A stretch of DNA of 64,000 nucleotides. Origin: Pyronema omphalodes. Lineage: Eukaryota > Ascomycota > Pezizomycetes > Pezizales > Pyronemataceae. The stretch spans positions 744,001 through 808,000 of the forward strand of contig JAJJXM010000006.1 of NCBI GenBank assembly GCA_024516155.1, read 5' to 3'. This document shows, in pieces, positions 12,153 through 23,500 of the stretch. The notes below the pieces were generated by a model. The model searched no databases. It was not told the origin of the DNA and saw only the letters and a program-made list of their open reading frames with translations. Within the stretch, counting starts at the first letter, position 1, and each line of letters starts with the position of its first letter. Position numbers and translations under genes: made by a program.

Positions 12153-13327
12153 ATGCCGACTCTTGTAAATAAGGAAATTGGACCCATCGGCTATGGTCTT
12201 ATGGGTTTGACCTGGCGCCCGCAGGTAAGGCTTTCTCCCTTCCTTTCCCAAATTTCCCTCCCTCAGACCCCCCCCCCCCCCTCCTCTTCCCCACAGATCC
12301 GCGAATCTGTGGATGTGTAGATCTTCAAATTCCCCTAACTTTGCCTATGTTTCCAGTTTCATCTTCATCTGCATCCCCATGATCCATTGCTAACCCACCC
12401 CAGGTCACTCCAGACCCACAAGCCTTCTCCGTCCTTCGCACCGCTCTAAAGCAAGGCGCCAACTTCTGGAACGCCGGTGAATTCTACGGCAACGCACCAA
12501 CACATGTCCAAAACCTCGAACTCCTTAACCGGTACTTTACAGCGTATCCCGGCGACGCCTCCAAAGTAGTTCTCAGCGTAAAAGGCGGCGTAGATCTCTC
12601 CACCTTACAGCCCAAAGGAGATCCCGAAAGCGTTCGTAAAAGTGTCGATAACGTCCTCCGGGTTCTCGACGGCAAGAAATTTGTTGATATCTTCCAATGT
12701 GCACGGGTTGATCCGAATGTTCCGGTTGAGGAGACGATTGCTGCGTTGGCGGAGTATGTTAAAGCTGGAAAAATTGGTGGGATTGGTTTGAGTGAGGTGT
12801 CTGCGGGGACTATTAGACGCGCCCATGCGGTTCATCCTATTGCTGCGGTAGAGGTTGAGGTTTCCTTGTGGTCTAGGGATGTTTTTTCGGAGAAGTTTGG
12901 GGGTGTTGCCAGGACTTGTAAGGAATTGGGAATTCCCGTGGTGGCTTATTCGCCGCTTGGAAGAGGCTTTTTGACGGGAAGGGTTAAGAGAGAGGAACTT
13001 AAGGATGGGGATTATAGGAAGAGTTTTGATAGGTTCCAGGAGGGAGCCTTTGAGACGAATTATAAGATTGTTGAAGGACTACAGAAGATTGTGGAGAGGA
13101 AGGGTTGTACTATGCCTCAATTGGCTATTGGTTGGGTACTCAAGATGGGGGAGAAGCAGACTATTATTCCGATTCCGGGAGCGACTACGGAGGAGAGGGT
13201 TAAGGAGAACACGGTGGCCGTCGACTTGTCTGAGCAGGATATGAAGGAGATTGAGGATGTTTTGGCACAGGTTGAGGTTGTGGGATTGAGGTATAACAAG
13301 TATGCCGAGGGACATTTGATGACGTAA
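12153..13327 (+). CDS. plr1: aldo/keto reductase, pyridoxal-reductase-like
   Basis: Two exons, 12153-12224 and 12404-13327, encode 331 residues. The 179-nt intron has a GTAAGG donor, a GCTAACC branch and a CAG acceptor, and contains a run of C. The product is a soluble NADPH-dependent reductase of the AKR fold, closest in my judgement to the fission-yeast pyridoxal reductase group (about 330 residues). Diagnostic segments are IGYGLMGLTWRP at the N-terminus, NAGEFYG at 47-53 with Tyr52 in the catalytic position, and LSVKGG with Lys84. DIFQCARVD stands where classical AKRs carry the catalytic His; this subgroup usually departs from His there. SVEVSLWSRD-like and AYSPLGRGFLTG segments and a late IPGATTEERVKEN coenzyme loop follow. 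The likely role is pyridoxal to pyridoxine conversion in vitamin B6 salvage, but other aldehydes are possible. Confidence 0.92.
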
Positions 13328-14058
13328 AGAGGATCCTAGCTAGAAATTGTAATGATACCCAAACACAAACAAAAATACTGTAGTTCTACAAAATAGAATC
13401 TAGAATTTAGAATTAAAATCCCACCATTATGAATCTCTAGTTTTTTTTCATTAATCTCAACTTCACAAAGCATGCGAGCGAGCGACTCACGTGAATTGAA
13501 TCAACCCAAGCCTTCAAAGTTCACTCACACCATGCCTAGCATGCCTTCATACCAGGGCCCACGATGATGGTCCAGATTATCCAGATTACCCCAAATTACC
13601 ATTTCACATTTCTATTCCTTCCAAGAAATTCCACACCCCTTCTAGCTCCCGAATCCCGAATCCCGTCTCTAAGCGTGTCCTCCCGCATCAGTAATGTAAA
13701 TCAATCCATATATGGTGGATGTACCTGAGCATCCCTGTCCCTCTCAACCATCCCAGCTACATACCAAGGTCCGGTCCAACTATATATCAACCAACTATCA
13801 ACCAGCACCAACCAGCACCAAGTAGCGACAACCTACGTCATCGGTAATCGCCCTTCAAGCTTCAAAATTCCTCCACTTCAACTGCAATATCCCCATCCAC
13901 GTCCCTCCACCTAAAGTTTTTTTTTCTTTTAAATACATCATATCTCCCTCCACCAGAAGATAAAAGATCTCCTAAAAGAAGAGTAACGAAAAGCAAAGCA
14001 AAGCAAAGCAAAGGGAAAGAAAAGCAACAAAAAGGAAAATAACAGCAATAAAGCAATC
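13328..14058. other. intergenic region with promoter of the I78 gene
   Basis: About 730 bp between two plus-strand genes. It holds short direct repeats (ACCAGCACCA near 13800 and AAGCA repeats at 13990-14015) and an A+T-rich stretch near 13915-13935. No further gene is seen. Confidence 0.5.
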
Positions 14059-14601
14059 ATGCCGGAAGCTAAAGAATGGACGACGAAACTAGTCGGGAAG
14101 AATTTAGAGCAGGAGAAGGAGGTGTGTATATTTATTCCTCCCCGGTTCCATCTCTCTGTCCTATCTCTCCGTCCTATCTCTCCGTCCTGTCCCCCCGTTC
14201 CGCCCGCCTTACCCCGCCCGCCTTACCCCGCTCCCACCCATCCCGTCCCTGTCTCCCTCCACGCCCCCGCCGTCCCCGTCCCCACTCCCTCCAGCACCAT
14301 CACCATCAGCATATTCTTAACCACACCCCATTACCACATATTCCACCTCCCCACCACCCCACCACCCCACCACCCCACCACCCCATATTCCCTTTATTCC
14401 CTTTATCCCCACCACTTACCATTCCATCATATCCAAAAACGCTATGCCAATTTCTAACACCCCCACCAGATCAAAACGCAACTCCCATCAAACCATCGTA
14501 TCATCAAGCCGAATTCCATGGTTACTAGGGATTACCAAGAGAACCGGTTAAATGTTCATGTTGACCATGATGGTGTTTGTACTCATTGCTATTTTGGGTA
14601 A
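14059..14601 (+). CDS. small peptidase inhibitor I78-family protein
   Basis: Two exons, 14059-14121 and 14470-14601, encode only 64 residues. The 348-nt intron (GTGTGT donor, TTCTAAC branch, CCAG acceptor) is almost twice the coding length. It is very C-rich and contains an 8-bp repeat. The spliced protein has the I78 pattern throughout: WTTKLVGKNLEQ near the start, then HRIIKPNS and MVTRDYQENRLNVHVD, ending in a Cys-containing THCYFG. It has no signal peptide, so it should be cytosolic. Members of this family inhibit serine peptidases in vitro and are common in fungi, often as small intracellular proteins; the peptidase target here is unknown. Gene finders could easily miss this gene or extend it into the intron, because the intron is open in two frames. 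Confidence 0.88.
14353..14384. repeat. 8-bp tandem repeat (ACCACCCC) inside an intron
   Basis: Four exact 8-bp copies lie inside the large intron of the I78 inhibitor gene, about 85 bp before the acceptor. Confidence 0.92.
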
Positions 14602-15111
14602 TTTTATGTTGTTATGCGTGGGGGGGCTAGGGAGGTGATTTTCTTTCTTGTTCCAGGTCTAAGGGGGGGATTGATACGATGGGAGAATGGATTGAAATTG
14701 GAAATATTGTTTACTATTTATACCCCAAGATGAAATTTTTAAATTGTTAAATTATCAAAAAAGAAGGAAGGAAGGATAAATCTATATATGATGTCTATTA
14801 TTTAATGATGATGATAAATCAGATTTTAGGAAGAAAAAAAAATTGTAATCTATGGAAAGTGGTGTAGGTAGCTTTATTAGCTCTATTAGCTGTATTAAGA
14901 GGAAATTGGAGAGGGAAATAATTGTGACAGTAAGTATGCTACCGGAGTCCGCTGGGGCTTGCGGTGTTTTATAGTGGAGGTGAGGTTGGTTTAGGTTTTT
15001 TCAAGACTTTTGCCGAGTTTTATCGAGTTTCTCGAGTTCCGTTCGCCTTTGCCAGGCTTTTTAAAACTTCGGCACCTTTCTTAAGCTCTAGCGAGCGTTG
15101 TCAAGTCTCAC
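14602..15111. other. convergent intergenic spacer
   Basis: About 510 bp between the 3' ends of the I78 gene (+) and the wax-synthase-like gene (-). A+T-rich at the left, with a run of related CGAGTT/AAGACTTTTGCC words near 15000-15060. No gene. Confidence 0.5.
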
Positions 15112-16308
15112 TTAACTCAACCCCCAAGCTCCTCTGTTGATCTCCATTCCCGCCGCCCCCAGCGCTGCCCTTACCGGGCTCCAAGGCAATGGCTCCCCCG
15201 CATAAAGTCCAATCAACACAAACTCATCCACCATATCACCAGCGGTCCAAATCAACCACGCCATGACCCAGGCCATCCCCGCCCATTTCTTCCACCCATT
15301 CACATTACCACTCCATCCCACCAATCCTTCCAACCCCACCCCAATCCCCTGCCACAAAAAGAACCTCAACGATCCTCCACCCAAGTTCTTATCCACGCCC
15401 CAAACCGCCGCCGCATGTCCAAGCCCCGACAATGTAAACCCCGTTATCACAATAACAATACGATACCCAATAGTTCCTCTCTGTCCATAATCCCCCATTG
15501 CCCATCCGGCGACCTGTCCCATGGCTCTTCCCCAGGGTGTTATCGTAGCGCGTAAAAGCTGATGCCAAACCCCACCCCAGAGTTTCGTTAACGACGAAGC
15601 ATCCGAAAGGGATCCGAATAAAGGGGGCCAAGAAGCAAGTGAGCTGCCGAAGAGGATAAAGAGAAGAGATAGGAGGTGATATTGCAGGGAGATGAAACAC
15701 CATGCGGAGGTGCCCTGAGCGGCGAGGTTTAGGAGACGGAGATGAAGCGCGGAAGATTCTGAGGGGAGCTGGAAGAGGGGGTCTCCAAGGGGTAGGGTGT
15801 ACGGTTGTGTGAGGGTGTAGCAGCGGCCGATGTCGATGGCGAGGTAGAGCAGGATGCTGTGGAGGAGGGCGCGGAGGATGAAGTTGATGCGGGTCGGTGG
15901 TGAGGTGCTCTCTGATGGCGCATCATTCGCCCGTGGGGATAGTGAGGACTGTGAGAAACCAATCAGGCGAGGGGTGAAGAGGAGAGATATGACCCATTCG
16001 AGCTTTCGGGGTAAGGATAATGAGGCGATGTCGATGGGGTCGGTTTCACGACGGTGGACAAGCTCGGGATACGGTGTTGAGAAGAGGTGAAGGGTAATTG
16101 CTCGACGGGTGAGGACCCAGGTTGTTGCGGCACCGTAGGAAGCTGCGGGGTCGGAGCTGATGGGTCGGAGGAGAACGGGGATGAATGTTAGTGGTATAAG
16201 GAAGAGAGAGAGGCGGCGACGAGTTGCAGATGGCGGAGCGAGGAAGGAAATCAAGATTAGGAGGTGGTGTAATGGAAGTAACCAAGGAGGCTGTAGAGAT
16301 CGCGTCAT
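15112..16308 (-). CDS. wax-synthase-like (MBOAT-related) membrane acyltransferase
   Basis: A single exon of 398 residues from the ATG at 16308 to TAA at 15112. The protein is very hydrophobic, with about eight likely membrane helices beginning right after a short N-terminus. Three blocks match fungal wax-synthase-domain proteins: LWGGVWHQLLR at about 243-253, FTLSGLGHAAAVWG at about 291-304 (the His of the SGxxH block is the presumed catalytic residue) and RFFLWQGIGVGLEG at about 315-328. Related fungal proteins acylate secondary metabolites or make wax esters from fatty alcohols and acyl-CoA at the ER, but no metabolite cluster is present here, so the acceptor is unknown. On the coding strand, a GTATGT at about 16368 and a TTTCCTCAG just before the ATG could bound a 5'-UTR intron. 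Confidence 0.82.
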   Translation of the reverse strand: MTRSLQPPWLLPLHHLLILISFLAPPSATRRRLSLFLIPLTFIPVLLRPISSDPAASYGAATTWVLTRRAITLHLFSTPYPELVHRRETDPIDIASLSLPRKLEWVISLLFTPRLIGFSQSSLSPRANDAPSESTSPPTRINFILRALLHSILLYLAIDIGRCYTLTQPYTLPLGDPLFQLPSESSALHLRLLNLAAQGTSAWCFISLQYHLLSLLFILFGSSLASWPPLFGSLSDASSLTKLWGGVWHQLLRATITPWGRAMGQVAGWAMGDYGQRGTIGYRIVIVITGFTLSGLGHAAAVWGVDKNLGGGSLRFFLWQGIGVGLEGLVGWSGNVNGWKKWAGMAWVMAWLIWTAGDMVDEFVLIGLYAGEPLPWSPVRAALGAAGMEINRGAWGLS

Positions 16309-17540
16309 GGTGATGTATAGCTGAGGAAACAAAAGATGATGGGAGGGAAGCGTGAGTTTACATACCCAACTGGGCTTGAGCTGGGGAGCGGGCGCTCCGA
16401 AAACGGCGGGGATTAGGGAGATCTAGATCTCGATGCAGATCGGGCGTCAGGATGCATGAACACGAGGGTAAGTAATAGTCTTTGTGGATGTTTGTTGATA
16501 TTCATCGGAAGAGTTTGATAAGATTTTGGAAGGCATTTGGAATGGGTGGTGAAAGACCCTGGGGTATTGTAAATTCACTTTTAACGTATTCTTGGAATGG
16601 ATTAACACGTCCAGGCTAAGGACTAAGGGAGTTGCCAAGGCTTCTAGTCTATTCAGCCCTACCCGAGCCAAGGGTTATGCCTACAGCCATACATTCGTGT
16701 TTTGACATATTTCAGTTAAAAAAAAAAAAAATAGAAAATACCCAGCTCTGGGTCTCCACAATATTCGCTTACTGTTTATATTGTCACTATATTTAGTTGA
16801 AATGTGGCCAGAACGATAAAGTTACATCTTATCAATTGAGTTTGCCAAACCTGTATTGCAAAAGGTGGGATTCATGCTCAGAGTGCACGCCACGAAATCC
16901 TGCTTCCCCTCGCTTCTGATATGTAGTCCGAATTCTTAGGGAGATCACATCTACGTGGGCCTGTACATTCAAAAAGGTATTTTATGAGGAGGGATTTCTG
17001 TAAGATATGGCGACAAATTCAGGGTGCCTCCCATTACGTTTATGATAATCGACTGTGGTGAAATCAAACTAAGAATATATATTATAAAGAATCTCACGAA
17101 ATTCCACTATATTCGAGGAACAAAGGCTCGGAGGTGTGCTCGTTCGATCATAGTAGTACCCACCGAGGGGCTCCCCTTGAAGGCACTCGTTCTTCGCACC
17201 ACCAGCACTCTACGAGTTCCAGACAGCGTCATGTCACTTTTGCTAGTCGGACAGAATTTACACGACACCAGACTTGAGAAGACTATTGGACAACCTCAAA
17301 TGACTTTTGCCTATTCAGTGTCAATTTTTCTGTGTAGTAAACTCTCCAGACCAGCTACGCCGGATATCCACCAGTCACTACAGTATTGTGGCTGGGTGCA
17401 GTGAGGTGAATTATCGTGGTGATAGCTGTTTCGAACATTACTTTTATCTTAATCCTTCTTTATCTAAACAACTACTGGGCTGATTTAAATAATTCCTGTA
17501 CCATTGGAGACACCTATTCCCTCTATATCAAATGATGCTA
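16309..17540. other. intergenic region
   Basis: About 1.2 kb covering the wax-synthase-like gene promoter and the 3' flank of the next minus-strand gene. The longest frame (17024-17404, plus, 126 codons) shows no family features. A run of 13 A lies near 16718. No gene is supported. Confidence 0.5.
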
Positions 17541-19204
17541 TCATTTTACCTTTTCCGCACCATCCGCATTGTTATTGGGTTGCTCTGGTTCGGTCTGATG
17601 ATCGGGAGGAGTAGCGGGTCTTGCTAGCGACTGCGGCGGCAAGAATCGATTACCGGTCCGAGGCGGCGCAATAGGTCCCCGAACCGCAGTTGACTGTGCC
17701 TTCTTCAGGTCCACGATTTTTTGATTCTCGCTGGCTATCTGACGATAAGATTCCTCCAGTGCCTCGCGTCGGATGCGCCAGCGGTCGTAATCTTTCTCGG
17801 CCTGTTCCCGCATTTCCACCAATGCCTTCCTACGATTCATGGCGAGGATCATCGCACTGTCTACCCGGGCTATCTCCATGGCAAGGTATTCGTCCCATAG
17901 ATTTGCCTTCTCCCAGATTGGAGCACGTGCAAAAGCAACTGCAAAATCCGTTACGTATTGATCGGAATCAGTGGGGAGGTAGTCGCCTCTCGGGGTAAAG
18001 ATACTGTTGTCGGGGTTGAAGAATTCCGTGGGTAAATCAATCCCTCCAGGAACAGATAGAGGAGTTTCACCACGCTCGGTCTCGGTCTCGAAAATTGCCT
18101 TGAAGGCCTCTTTCTGCTCTGCAACTGGAGCCTCTGCATTGGACCGGGCGGCAGTGATTGAACTCGCGGGGAATGGTTTCCCCTGGGCCAAGTCAGCCTT
18201 GAATCTCAATGCCTGTTCGGGATCGAACGACGGGACATGACGAGATGATGCCGAGCCACCTTGCGGTGCGGCCTCGACAGACGCCAATGCGGGCGGCGGT
18301 TGCAAAGATCGACCGAGCCCAAACAGCTTACGGGGCACTGCTTTAAGCTTCTCGGCATTCGGTGACATCACGCGGCGCAGGTTAAAAATGCGAGTTTCGC
18401 GGGATACCTCCAGCATAGTCCTCTGGCGACCATGACAGGCAACGATATTGGTCCGAACTAGTTCAAGGGCAATTTGGCTGAGTTCTTTATACCACACGTC
18501 CCCTGACTGATCCATGCTAAACCAGCGGACCTGACCTTCAACGGCCGGCGCAGTTTTCAATGCCCGTAGACAAATCAGCCAGAAATCGGTGCACTGGGTT
18601 AACCCCCAGTCTAAACCCCTTTTCCCATTCCATTTCACCAACTCGTCACTATGTGCGGGGTGGGGAGGAACATGAATGCCTCTCGTCTTCTTACGACTGC
18701 ACCAGGGAATCCATTAGCTGCCACCACAGAAACGATAACGAGGGCCACCCACAGTGCAAAAGCCCGGGCATCGGCCCATTCCTTCCCACTTTCAGTCAGA
18801 AGCCAACGGGCCGAATAGGTACTAATCTTTTCCAGAAAAAAGGACTGATAGGTGTGGTAGACTTCGTCGAAGTATTCAGCCAATTGGATAGCCTTTTCCG
18901 AGTGTTTATCGCCGGCAAACCGGGGAATGGTCCTCTGGAACAGCTCTTGGCGTTCTTCGGAATTGTAATCCCTCGCATGAAGGAATAGCTGTGCCCAGAA
19001 GTACTCCAACCCGAAACAATACTCCTCCTCAGTCGAGGCTTGCCGAAGCAGGTCCGCAGATTCAGGATGGACATATGCTTCGTAAAGACGGTCCAGTGGA
19101 ACACGCAGGTCATCGGCGGGGGGTTGTTTATTCTTCTTCTTTGCCGGTACAGACGGGCCATCAGAACATGGTGAATCACCAGCGCGCTTGTTTCGGGCAC
19201 TCAT
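17541..19204 (-). CDS. unrecognised protein, two exons
   Basis: Exons 19204-18695 and 18593-17541 encode 520 residues, starting MSARNKRAGD. The 101-nt intron has a GTAAGA donor and a CCCAG acceptor; this acceptor is the only nearby one that keeps the downstream frame (an earlier TAG acceptor gives an immediate stop). The N-terminus is basic (PAKKKNKQ) and could be an NLS. Residues ~45-140 look like a helical, Leu/Glu-rich domain, and a hydrophobic stretch (FALWVALVIVSVVAANGFPG) precedes the splice junction. The second half has a Pro/Ala-rich linker and, near the C-terminus, a charged probable coiled coil (REQAEKDYDRWRIRREALEE) and a Pro-rich tail. I do not recognise a family. The exon joining is my inference; two separate genes are the alternative. 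Confidence 0.62.
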
Positions 19205-20557
19205 GTCTGGAAACGCGGGTGGAAACGCGGGCTGGACCGGGATTGCACGTAAGTACTCGGATTTACACGGGGAGAATCGGGAAATATTCGGCAAGGGTAG
19301 GGGATAACAACCTGGTGCAGTTTGGGTTGAGTTGTGATGATACAATCTTTGGTGAAGGTAAGATGGCAAAGGAAGTAGTTATGCTGTTCGTACAACATTC
19401 GCGAGATGGCATTCCCTCAAACGAGCTAGCACGCCTAGCCGATGTCATGGTTCCATAGATAGCACAGGGGTCTATGGTGCTCGTCTCGCTTGATTTTTGT
19501 GCTCTAACTTCTCGTCGTCAAATTTCGTCTCCAGCTTAGGTGGGGTGCACAACTACATTATATCTTCCTTTAGAACTCCTCATTTTTCTTTCTGCATCAC
19601 ATTCATTCCACATTTCAGCCGTATATGTATCGCCAGCATTATAGAATGTTGTATTTATCCATGGAATAGGATACACACAACACCATGACAAATCTTCCAA
19701 AGGAAAGCAGGATAACAGAGATAAAATAAAGCAGGTTAAAACAAATAATGTTATAGTTGCAGACTTACAGACTTGCGGTGAAATTGTCGAAGGTCACGAG
19801 AGAAGGACGAGTGAATGAGAGAAAGTGGAGGTGGATGATGCGTATATTGTTGAGTGTAGAGAGCAACTATAGGTGCGAGCAAACGAGAACAATGTAAGCG
19901 AGACGAGCATCCATCCTCCACCTATGCGCTAAGGCCTTAGGCGAACTACAACAGAAATTAAAGCACAGAGAGAAAGAAAAGAGAGGAGAAGAAAAGAAAG
20001 GAAGATGAATGTTACTGATATTTTTCTTGGCTTTGTTTGGCATAGCAATTAGTAAGCAATGCCGTAACCGATAGATAGCTTTGATATCTTTCTTAGGGGC
20101 TTGCATGTAGATTAGATTAGAGAATGATGATTGCATTTTTTTGAATTTTTGAATTTTTGGATATTAATTGTTGATACTGTTGTTATTGCGGATGGGTGCT
20201 TGTACTGCGTTTTTTGTGGGTAGTCTTATGGGTGTAATATCATGTAGATATTTATGTATGTTAGTTATAAATTTGATGAGTACAGTAGATCGAAACTAAT
20301 CACACACAGTGTAAAACAAACCGAGACCATATATCACCACTGGTCCCCACAGTAGAGTTTTCCAAAGCAATTTCATTCATCAAAAACAAAACTTTCTTTG
20401 AGTGGTATTGGTATATTTATCACAACAACTAACAACACCATTGATTCTTTCCAAATGATACACCGTAACCAAGTCACTCCACACAAAACGCACACCACTA
20501 CCAATCTCCCCATCTAGCAACCAACCAACCAACCAACCAACCAACCAATCAACCCAT
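19205..20557. other. intergenic region
   Basis: About 1.35 kb between the unknown gene's start and the CFT1 stop codon. It contains purine-rich AGAAAGAAAAG stretches near 19960-20000, poly-T near 20135-20155 and a CCAA repeat directly after CFT1. No supported gene. Confidence 0.5.
20518..20550. repeat. (CCAA)n microsatellite after CFT1
   Basis: About eight 4-bp units (CCAA/AACC), beginning a few bases past the CFT1 stop codon, in what should be the 3' UTR (GGTT repeats in the mRNA). Confidence 0.93.
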
Positions 20558-23500
20558 CTACAAAAACGCCAACCCCTCCGAACCAGCACTTCTAATCTCT
20601 TCTCTAACCATGGCCAACTCCATACCGGCTCTTTCCGCCATCTCCGCTTTTCTCCCCGTCGACAAAGCGGCCCATCTCTCCAACAACCCTCTATCCAACA
20701 CCGCCCTTAACACTTCTCCCGTCTTATCCAACGCAGCCACATGTCTGAAAGCCTTAGGATTTAAACCAGCAGGGTGTTCTTCCGACACAATAATCTGTCC
20801 CTGGAGCATATTGAGGCGTCGATGAGAGTTCTCCGAGATGGTGGTAATGAGAGAAAGACTTCCTGAGCGGGTTGCGGCTAGGAGAACGTGACTTTCGTGT
20901 TCCAGGGGTCGGCCGGGGTTGGTATTGACTCTTGGGAGGAGCTTTAATGCCATGATTTCGTGAGGGCTGTGGAAGGCGGAACGGTGGATAAGGCGTTGAC
21001 CGGCGAGGGATTTTGGGTCTGGGATTATCAGTTATTGTTTCAAGAAGGGTTATAAGAAGAGGGGTACTTACGTTCAGGGTCATATTGTAGGATTCTAACA
21101 GCGCCTTTTGCATCCGCGACAACAAAGTAGAGGAGGTTACCATCTGGTAAGAAATCGGCGGCCATGACTTCAAGGTTCTGGTTATCTTTTCCGAACATGC
21201 TCATTTTGTAGGGTTCTTCTGAGAAGCCGGTGAACCAGACACTCTTCATGAAGTCTCCGAATAGTACTAGGTTACCGAGACTTTTTGCTACGGTGACGTA
21301 ACAGTTCATATCCATAAACGCAACCGGGAGAAGAGACTGATCTTCCTTGAGACCTCGTACCATGATCTTTTGACCTTGTGCAGCAAGAAGGTATCCATTT
21401 ACACCACAGATGGCAGAAACAGTTCCCTTGACCTCTTCTCTCGTTACTAGCTTGAGGCGTCGGTTTGTCTCTGGTTTTCCAGGCTCAGGGACAACCTCGA
21501 TGACTTCAAAGACGTAGATACCACCCCTAGCAGAGTTATCTTCGCCTTTGAAGATACCAGTTCCCACGCAGACTAGCTGTTTCCTCTCCTTGGTGTGTTC
21601 ACTGATTTCCAAAGAAATGGTTTCCACAACCAAAGCAACTTCGTTATGCGCAAACTCATGCCTATCGACTACTGTCCAAGTCATTGGGGAAATAATCGCC
21701 AAGCTTCCAGTTTCAATCGTGGGCTGAAGTTGAGTAGGGTCCAATTCCGCTTTTCCATCATCCTCCTCGATATTAAAGGGGACCTTCTTAGTAGTAGCTG
21801 CAATACAGACACTCATTGGATCATACCAAGTCACAGATCTTAATGACTCATTAAGGTAAATCTTTTTGCTGTGCCATGGATAATCGAAATTCCATTCCTG
21901 GGGGAGGAGAGAAATGCGGATTCTTCCCGAAACGTCGATGTAGACGAACCCATGTTCTGCAGAAGCGGTATGGAAGGACGATAATGAACGGACTGCGGTA
22001 CCGGCAAGGCGATGGATTCGGGGAAGAGACTTGGCTGTTTTGATAACAAAAGCGGGATCGGCACCGGGGAGGAATACACAGGAAAAGCCGCTGACGTTTT
22101 CGAGGGCAACCATATGACGGAAGGCTGGGGGTTGGCCAATGTCAGGGCGGGGGAGGGAGAGGATTGGATTGGGGCATTTAGAAAATGCGAGGGATTTTCC
22201 GGGGGTTAGGAAGAGCTTGTAGATGGTTAGGTCGTCCTGGGCGTTGCGAACAATCAGATATGGCTCCTTAGATGTTTCATCTCCGAGGTCCGCCAATAGC
22301 ATCTCGACGATGTTCTCTGTTGCGGAAGACGCATTGGATGTGGTACCAGTGCGAGGTGATGTGGGCGGTTGCTGGTCAGATTGCTTCAAAACTGGCGGTA
22401 GAGTGTTAAAGTTATTTGCAGAAAATATGGGGGTATTAAGATCCTCGATGTTGTAGATCTATCAAATAAGTCAGTGAACTGTATTTCAATACCTGTGGAA
22501 ACAATTTGGTATTACCTTTAATGAAAGATCCTCTGTCATGAGGACAAGGACGAAGTTTATATTACTTCCATCAGGAGAAACAATTTCACCTGGCCGGACC
22601 TTGTATAAAGAGATTGATTTGTATTTGGGACCCTTTTTCATCAATTAGTAAACCCCTTAGATCCATGGCGGAGTAACGTACCTTGATGCCGTTGCAGTCC
22701 TCATCTGCAAGCTCCATTCTCTTGTCTAGTTTATAGACTTCGATACTACCGTCTATGCGCAGTAGAACAACATATGGATCAAGGATCTTAGCCTTGATAA
22801 TAGGTTGTCCTTCAATAAGTTGGGAGACTTGCATATCTGCAACACATCATCAGTATCACAATTGCACGAGAGAAGAGAGAGAGAGAAAAAGAGATGGGGA
22901 ATAATAATTTCATTCCTATAGCACAAGAGGGAATCACACGCACCACAATCGTACACCCTAACATAGTCACTGAGAACCTGCACGATTCTTGCCCCATCCC
23001 CGACGATGCCTACCTCCACCGTCGCTCCATCGGAGTCAAATTCTCCACCTTTCACCTCTTCAAAAGTATCACCAACTTTAAACACTTGACTCTCGTGATC
23101 TAAGCTGACAAAGAGGTACTGGTCATACTCCTCATCATAATTTGTAGTGCTCTCCACTGGGACTTGGCCTGCTTCCGTCTTTAAGTTTTTGGCTCTGACG
23201 GCCCATAATGCCTTGCAAGTCGGGAATGGGAAAGATCCAATTATGGTAGGAGCGACAGAGCGTCGTATAAGTGACAATCCTGCATCCTCGGGAGTATTTG
23301 TAGGACCAGCAGTCGCAATAATTTGAAGATCCGGGACCACTCCTTTCTGCTTTTCTACTGCATCGGCAGGGAATGTTGGGCGACCAAGCGTAACACTTCT
23401 GAAAGGACCAAGGTTGACCAGCCGGTCATGAGTTTGGAAGACATATTCGCCAGCCGCTCGGTTGTCGCCAACCTTAGAATCTGTAAAAGCGGCACCCTTG

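Noticed and set aside
17024..17404. 126-codon plus-strand frame
   Set aside because: No recognisable domain and located in the promoter/3' flank between two minus-strand genes.
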